A stretch of DNA of 64,000 nt from Paragonimus skrjabini miyazakii (lineage: Eukaryota; Platyhelminthes; Trematoda; Plagiorchiida; Troglotrematidae). Of the stretch, positions 57,501 to 64,000 are shown one piece after another. The translations under genes were made by a program, and so were the position numbers. The notes below the pieces were generated by a model. That model made no database searches and had not been told where the DNA came from. It saw only the letters and a list, made by a program, of their open reading frames with translations. Numbering within the stretch: the stretch's first letter is position 1; the number at the start of each line of letters is the position of its first letter. The stretch covers positions 1-64,000 of the forward strand of contig JTDE01001110.1 of assembly GCA_014338405.1 (NCBI GenBank), read 5' to 3'.

Positions 57501-60500
57501 AATACTTTCCCGGTTAGAAGGAAAAATCAAAAAATAAAACAACAATATGTTTTCAGGTGTTCTGTTTGAGAAAACATGCACATAAGTCACATGACACGTA
57601 TCATTGAAGCATTTCACTTCCAAATACACTACTTACTCAACAAATCTCACGAATGGCATTTTGGATTGTGCATGTGTTTGCTCTGAGATATATGATGAAA
57701 GAATTATCCGCAAAGTGTGCTTGTCATTAGAGAATTAGAACACTTTGTATTGTTACCATTGTCAGCTACGTGCTTCTCTAAGGATAAGTTGTCGGCTAGT
57801 TGTTTCAATGCAGGATAATACAATTAACTAGATTTTCACTCCGTTCTTCTTTCCGTTCTACGCTTATTGCAGTTGTGGAACAAGCACAGTACTTAATGTA
57901 CTAAATGGTCATTTCCAAAGGAAAGCACAGTGGATTGCATGACAGAAAACTAACGGTTGGTACTAGTGATCACCAGATAAGGAAACTGATGTTCCAAAAT
58001 CTTTTCTATTCATAACTGAGAAGCGAAGCTGGCAAGCGTCGTTTAAAAGCGACTGATCTTTCGACGGTATATCAGTCGATTCCAGTGCAAACATCACTTG
58101 CTGAATCGTCATACTAAGATGAACTCGCACATGCGAACGTTAGCATTTTAAAGTTACATAATTAAACACCAACTATGTACTTAAATCACTATTACGCCAA
58201 ATAATATTTAAGCGTTTTGTCACAAGATGGAGAAAAATGCAAAATATTTGACCTCTACCCTTTGAAAAGGCGTAGAGAAGGTTAGTGCTTGTCATTTTCC
58301 GTGTCCGGTTGGCTGAGCTATAAAACTGAACAGAAAGGTAGGTAATTCAACAGATATTTCAATGAGTCTACCTATTTTCCAGTCATCTTGATAGAAGTAA
58401 AGAATGATCTAAAGACTAAACTAACGGAGCTCCACAAAACATTTCCAAATAGAGTGCACAGAATAATTTACAATAAACGGCAATTTTACTTTTCGTTAAT
58501 TTCATTTATGTTTATCGAGTTCAAGCGATTGCACATTCAAAGAAGATAAGCTTTAACCGGAAACTGGTCACACTATATTCTTCACCTGACGTTATAAACG
58601 TTTTGCTCATTTGAGCTGAAAAGCTGGATTTCATTTGCACTTTTCGGTACGCAAAGACTGCGTTCGTGTTCTGGTTGCAAGGTGGACCGACCGAAAGTGT
58701 TAATCTATCATTTCATTCGATTTACACAAGATACTTGGACTGTCTTTTGCTTCTCATTTTCAGCATACCATTTGGTGATTCACTTACGGCATTTAGAACA
58801 TTCCTTAGTTCTGACCAACAACGGAAAAAAATAACGCACTTATTACGTTTAAAATGCTAGAAAGCGAATCGATCGCCTTTCACTTAAAGCAGTGGAAGTG
58901 TGGGTGGGGCCCACAGAATTTACAGTATGTTACTGTTTAGAAGAAACTCACTTCCAATACATATCGGAGTTTGCATTTCATCTTTTAAAAAGATAAGAGA
59001 GATCGAAATAATGTTGGTCACAAAAATAAAGGTGAAGCTTATGTTTAAATCAAAATATTTGCGGCCAAACAGAAACTTAATTTCAGTATATAAAACATTC
59101 AAGTTCACTATCCAGCGCTCTTCAAAACTAACCCAATGACTTTGATGTTGAAACCATTCCACGACTCCATTCAGAATTATGAATGTGCCTGCTTGAATTA
59201 TCACACAGATGAAGTGGCTTCGCAAATTCTAGTGGATGATCCATACTGGTGAATTCATGGAATACAGAGGCATTCCCTGCATGTCGAACAACTAATTTAA
59301 TTTTGTGGTTTTACAATTTTCCGTTGAAATTCATAAGAATGTCTCATCCGCTTTCACTTTTTTTGTGATTTGAAAACTGTCTACCTTCCTCAAACACAAC
59401 CAACTGTTCTTATTTCTGCACTGTTGTAGACGTACTGTGTCTTTTTTCAATTTAGGAAATGGCTCAATTAGCAAGCACTCAAGCGAGCCGTGAGTGGAAA
59501 TTTTGGGCGATTTTTTCAAAACAAGAATTATATTGGAACATTCTTGTATAGGTAATTACAGTTTACCGGCTAAAACGCTTTGTAAGTGAGATGTGTATGG
59601 AAAGGTCTAAAAGAAATCATTGTAACTTAATCAGAAATGAAAGCGAATGGGTCAACTGTTAATACTGAATCAAATTTGGAATATTTCAATAGTTCGCGTG
59701 CATTCTAGGCTCTTTATTTGCAATCCCATATACGGCAAGTCATAAGATCATGACTACTCCAAGTCTGTACGCTAATAGGCACTTACGCTAGTCCACATTC
59801 ATGACCACTCGCTACCAACCCAAATAGGTACTGGTTAGTTAAAACCAGTAATTAATATTTCACATTCTGATTAATACATGCGGCTTGCTTATACTGCTTT
59901 GAAGTCTAAAGCTGAAGAATTTTACGGTGGGCCTACCGGTCGTACCCACAGCAATTGGTTCGTAATTCACTTTTGGCCTTTCTAAGTGGCAAACGGAAGA
60001 TTCGATAACAACTGCACGGACTTTTGGGTAACTATGCCGAATCGTTAGACCACGGTTTCGGCGAGTGTTTGGCCAAAACTATTTTTGAAGAGATCACGGT
60101 AGATAATTTTAGTTAATTGCACGTGAATGTTGCTGATACACAAGAGATACCAGTGAATCACAGACGTATTGGCACATACAATACTATCATATTGGGCTAC
60201 AATAGGGCTTGCTATAAGTGGGCTTTCCCAAGTATTTACATAACCGAATCACTTTAACTGAGTCGTGAAAAAAAAACAATTCACCGCCAAATTTATATTC
60301 AACGTGACTGAACCTGCCCTTTTTATTCGCACATTTACCATTATTGAGATTCAAACGTTTAGTGAAAATACAAAAATTCAATAACCCAGAATTTATCCAC
60401 ATTTGATTACGAAAGATACCGAAATTACTTTGCGAAATCTATCAGTCGTATTCACAGAAAGTCAGTTTTTCGACACACACGATTAATTAATCGACATATC

Positions 60501-63500
60501 ATGATGTATTTCCGACTGAGTTATTTCGAAAGGCAGACTGCTGTACCTTAACCGAATGGACTTAGTGTAGAGAAATCTTAACCTTATTCTAAATTGCAAA
60601 TTTCTTGCTTTTGAAATTTGAATTTACTCATCAAGATATTCGTTATTATAAGTTTGTTCACTTTAATTCAAAATGCAGGCAGTTACTTGGAAACATTTTC
60701 AGGGAAATTTGAGACTCATAAGAAGTTTATGAGGAAAAATTAAACTCAAGATCAGAGAGATTTTGTTTGCTAACCCCGGAAAATTTGTGAAATTCTGCGA
60801 GATGCAAATTTTGCAATAGTAAATAATGTACAAAGCAAATATATAAAACAAACAAACATAAAATGTGCGGGTTCTTCAACGTTGCCATATATCGTTCTGT
60901 GGATTATTCCTTCAAGTGTTTGTCAGTTTATTGTCAAGTCAAAAGGTACCTAATTACACCAACCTGCATACCCCTCGAAGCTAGAGAGACAATTTGTGGA
61001 ATTAACTCATGGTATATTTTTTTACTCGCATTAATGTTCACCTAACTTTGAAAATGGGAACGTTTATCTAAATTCACTACAGAACATAGACACAGCGGGA
61101 AACGAATGAGGTCAAGAAATGCGGGTTCGCGCAAACTGATGTCTAACGCTGTGTTTTATCAGCTCAGTATATTACGAGTGAAACAACAGGAAAAATACTG
61201 AAACATATCAACCAAGGTGAACTGGATTATGGATCCTATTGAAAGATGGCCAATAGATTTGCAGCGTTTACAAGTAAAGTAACTAAATAGGTGAAGTTCA
61301 TGTTGTTGTTTGTGAACAGTAGACATTCGGATTACAAGAGGAATCATGCTAACCTTGGTATCATCCATTTCGATCAAGCAAACGGTCAACTTATATTTCA
61401 TATCATCTAAGAAGATTTTATTGTCCGCGTAGAGTAGTACATAAGGACGACCTGTTATTTACTTGCGATTATATGAACCAGTGGCTAAATTCTGAGAGCA
61501 TGGAATTGTAAACGTTTTATTATTACACACTTCATAGGAAAGCCGATTTTTTCATACCGGTTAATGTAATCAACAAGTTCATTCTATTGTTCATCACCAC
61601 ACACAGGCTGTATGTGGTATCATGGATTCTTGTCAGTCAGAAGCATCAATCAGTACCTAACCAACTCGTACTAGTTCTCTAGTTGACCTGACATCTCAGC
61701 ACGATACGATAATGAATACTAGGGGATAATCCTGCATCCATAACTACAGGTATATTATGATCCTATCTGTCTCACGCTGGGTAACCATTTCTTTGTAACC
61801 CAGTAATTTACATGTGTTTACTTTCAGACCGAACAAACTGGCAGTCCCAGAAACCCAATAATTAGTACTAATGTTTTTGATGATTTCGTTCGTTTTCAGC
61901 GTAAAATAAAGTCCGTTTCATCTGATTTAACCCAAATGACAGTCTATCTTAAGCAAATGCTTACACCGTTGGCAAATTTGATAACGAACACATATATTCT
62001 TGCGTTAAATTTATGTTTGCTTTAGTTTTTGGAGTGGTCTGCCTGATGACGTTCAACCCGTTTACATAGTGAAACAAAAACCTATACGATGGGTAGGCAC
62101 TCTATATTTCAGCTAACAATACATGTTCTTCTATTTCTGATTCGAAATTTTTCCAAAGGTATGGATGTGAACGTAAATAAACCGTTAGGGAACTTGCTCT
62201 CGGTTAGTATATTGTTATTTTTGAACAGAAGTTAGAAATAAAGTTTTATGTATTTAGTTGTATAATCTTATGCTTAACGGAGATATAAACCGGCTAGTTG
62301 AAAATTACACAAAAATGAATAACTCCTTGGTGCGATTGTGGTTTAACATTCTTGTCGCTTTTGGTTGCCCATACTGAAGACAAACTATCAGTTGGCCATC
62401 AAAAGACTATCTTGCAGTTGAAAAAACAGATGCAACCGTGGAAGCGTCTGTAACAATCACTCAACTGTGCGTCCAAGCGTTGGAAATGATACCAGTAGTT
62501 ATACGTGTACAAAGTGAGGAGGATTTAGGGTAAGGCATCAAACATTTGTGAGTAAAGCCACGATGAATAATGTGCACTGCGATGCCAGGCTACGAGGCTC
62601 CTACAGACACAATACTCACTAGTAGGCATAAAATGCCTCGTCCACCATAGAAAAAGTGCCGAAGCATCAAATGTTGCACCAGTGAAACAAAACTGTCGCG
62701 TGTAAAGGCCCTGTTACCGCGGTGCTTTTTGCGGTAAAGACAAACAATTGATTCGTGAGCTTTGACAGTTTACAAATGACTTAGTGTTATCTCAGTGAAG
62801 ATTATTTGCAGCTCAGGTAGGGTAAAACGATTAGTGGTTCGTTTACTGGCACTTAAAGTATTATAACTTTCTTCGTTTGAAAATATTCATGGGACTCCTG
62901 ATCTTTAGGATAAAATATACCATCAATAACTTTGTGAACCTTGCACCTGGTATCTACAGGACAATGTCTTAAGGCAGCCTGACTAAAGTGTTTATCAGTA
63001 GATACAATTTCGAGTTATTGTTATTAGTCAAGTTGAAACATTCTCATTTGAATTTTTATCTATTACTAAATGTTCATCTCTTCGAGGCTTGTCCTTCGTA
63101 GTTCCCAAATATTTGATGAGAATGTACAGACAATGGATTTGCTTGGACCCTGTATGCGCTGACAGTATAGGCTCAAGCTATGTCAGACAATAAACCGATG
63201 ATCACCAGGAGCATTGCTGCCAATCGCGCTATCTGTATTATCAAGGAGGGCAATGGCTAAACATCCTGATTTCTGACGGATTTTCCTGTTCACTAGTGAG
63301 CTTAATAAAAACGCATGCTAATCTTCTTAACTAAATTATATTTGTATTTTCTGATTTTTTCATGCGTTTCCTCATGTAGCTTTTGTCAGGTTAGAGGATG
63401 ATATTAACTTCCTACTCGTCACGCGCATCAAGATTCGCCATATATTTACACATATACTTTATAAACACACACAAATGATTGTCCACAAACGTTTTTGCTC

Positions 63501-64000
63501 ACTTATGTTAGTGAGTGTGTAAGCGGGATCGAATACGAGTGAGCACAGATTTGGACTTGTAGGCACGCCTGTAAGTTTTCATACAAACGTGCTCGCATGG
63601 TCACAATTTCGTTCAAAATTATGGTGTTCACACCGTCGTTGGCAATCATTCGAAGGGAAATTTCATCACAGCCGTATTTGACTGCAATAGTGTATTTCTG
63701 ATTTTAACGAAAGGTTATTTTAATCAAAAAAGTAACGCGAGAAAAAGGAAATGGAAAATGAAATGAACTATATATGTGCGCTGAAATTTGAACATCTATA
63801 TGTCCACAAATTACATCTGAAAACCGAGCTGTAAGATGCCATCAATCACGCACATGTTGTAACACAGTAGACATAGTAGACAATCCTACAGCTCAATCAA
63901 CAAGTTTGTGGCATTCTATTTCCATTTACTAAGTCTCAGTTATTAGTGAATTATAAGACATTCTGGTGCATCTGCTTAAGAATACAACGACAGTCTGGGG
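51546..64000. other. Long AT-rich interval without recognised genes
   Basis: All ORFs are short (at most about 100 codons) and none resembles a family. I looked for PLE, RTE, R2 and SINE motifs and hammerhead cores on both strands and found only one doubtful hammerhead half-site (52,853-52,890). A (CA)-rich string near 63,465 is too short to count. If a host gene crosses this region, only introns or exons too short to recognise are visible. Confidence 0.5.

Noticed and set aside
58040..58085. Inverted repeat with ctgata, gaaa and atcagtc, resembling a hammerhead on the minus strand
   Set aside because: The core reads CUGAUA without the following GA, so the catalytic core is absent; it is only a small hairpin.
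62040..62090. cctgatga followed by gtgaaac
   Set aside because: The spacing would need a 21-base stem II, which has no complementarity.
1..64000. CRISPR arrays, bacterial operons, rRNA genes
   Set aside because: No regularly spaced repeats, no dense ORFs with ribosome-binding sites and no rRNA-like sequence; the content is eukaryotic retroelement DNA.

Overview
This 64-kb window is AT-rich eukaryotic nuclear DNA, almost certainly non-genic. It has no operon-like gene packing, no long intact ORF and no recognisable host gene. What can be identified is a graveyard of retroelements: Penelope-like elements (PLEs) with telomerase-like reverse transcriptase and GIY-YIG endonuclease, an R2-like element, an RTE-like element, a CR1/Jockey-like fragment and a tRNA-derived SINE family. 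This mix, and the resemblance of the RT reading frames to families I know from schistosomes and other flukes, suggests a platyhelminth, perhaps a digenean. That host call is inference; no marker gene proves it.

Layout. 1-2.5 kb: unassigned AT-rich DNA. 2.56-5.05 kb: decayed R2-like element, with remnants of the N-terminal zinc finger, the end of the RT, the CCHC knuckle and the restriction-like endonuclease. 5-18 kb: unassigned, with one weak minus-strand ORF near 12 kb. 18.04-20.44 kb: PLE-1, with almost identical inverted arms, a dead RT and a GIY-YIG domain. 20.4-25.2 kb: unassigned. 25.2 and 27.8-28.2 kb: three SINE copies, two of them head-to-head. 29.28-29.51 kb: a short insertion with two inverted hammerhead ribozyme motifs inside a 16-bp direct repeat. 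31-34 kb: weak candidate exons. 34.3-34.8 kb: minus-strand PLE-4 pieces, then a 415-N gap, then a third copy of the 29-kb ribozyme sequence. 38.3 kb: PLE-5 fragment. 40.97-42.68 kb: PLE-2, with a minus-strand hammerhead at its 5' edge and a plus-strand hammerhead in its 3' tail. 44.6-47.04 kb: RTE-like element. 49.6-50.12 kb: PLE-3 3' fragment with a broken hammerhead. 50.4-51.5 kb: CR1-like RT fragment, interrupted by a 100-N gap and carrying a 95-bp exact duplication. 51.5-64 kb: nothing recognised.

The most interesting system is the set of minimal type-I hammerhead ribozyme motifs (five with the full visible core, one point-mutated and two doubtful). They lie at the edges of PLE copies and in a small PLE- or retrozyme-like repeat. 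Hammerheads in PLE flanking repeats are established knowledge. What is specific here is that several divergent versions share one compact design in one window: a two-to-five-pair or poorly paired stem II, and a stem III that is palindromic or has a tiny loop. They also tend to occur next to inverted repeats. No function in the host is claimed.
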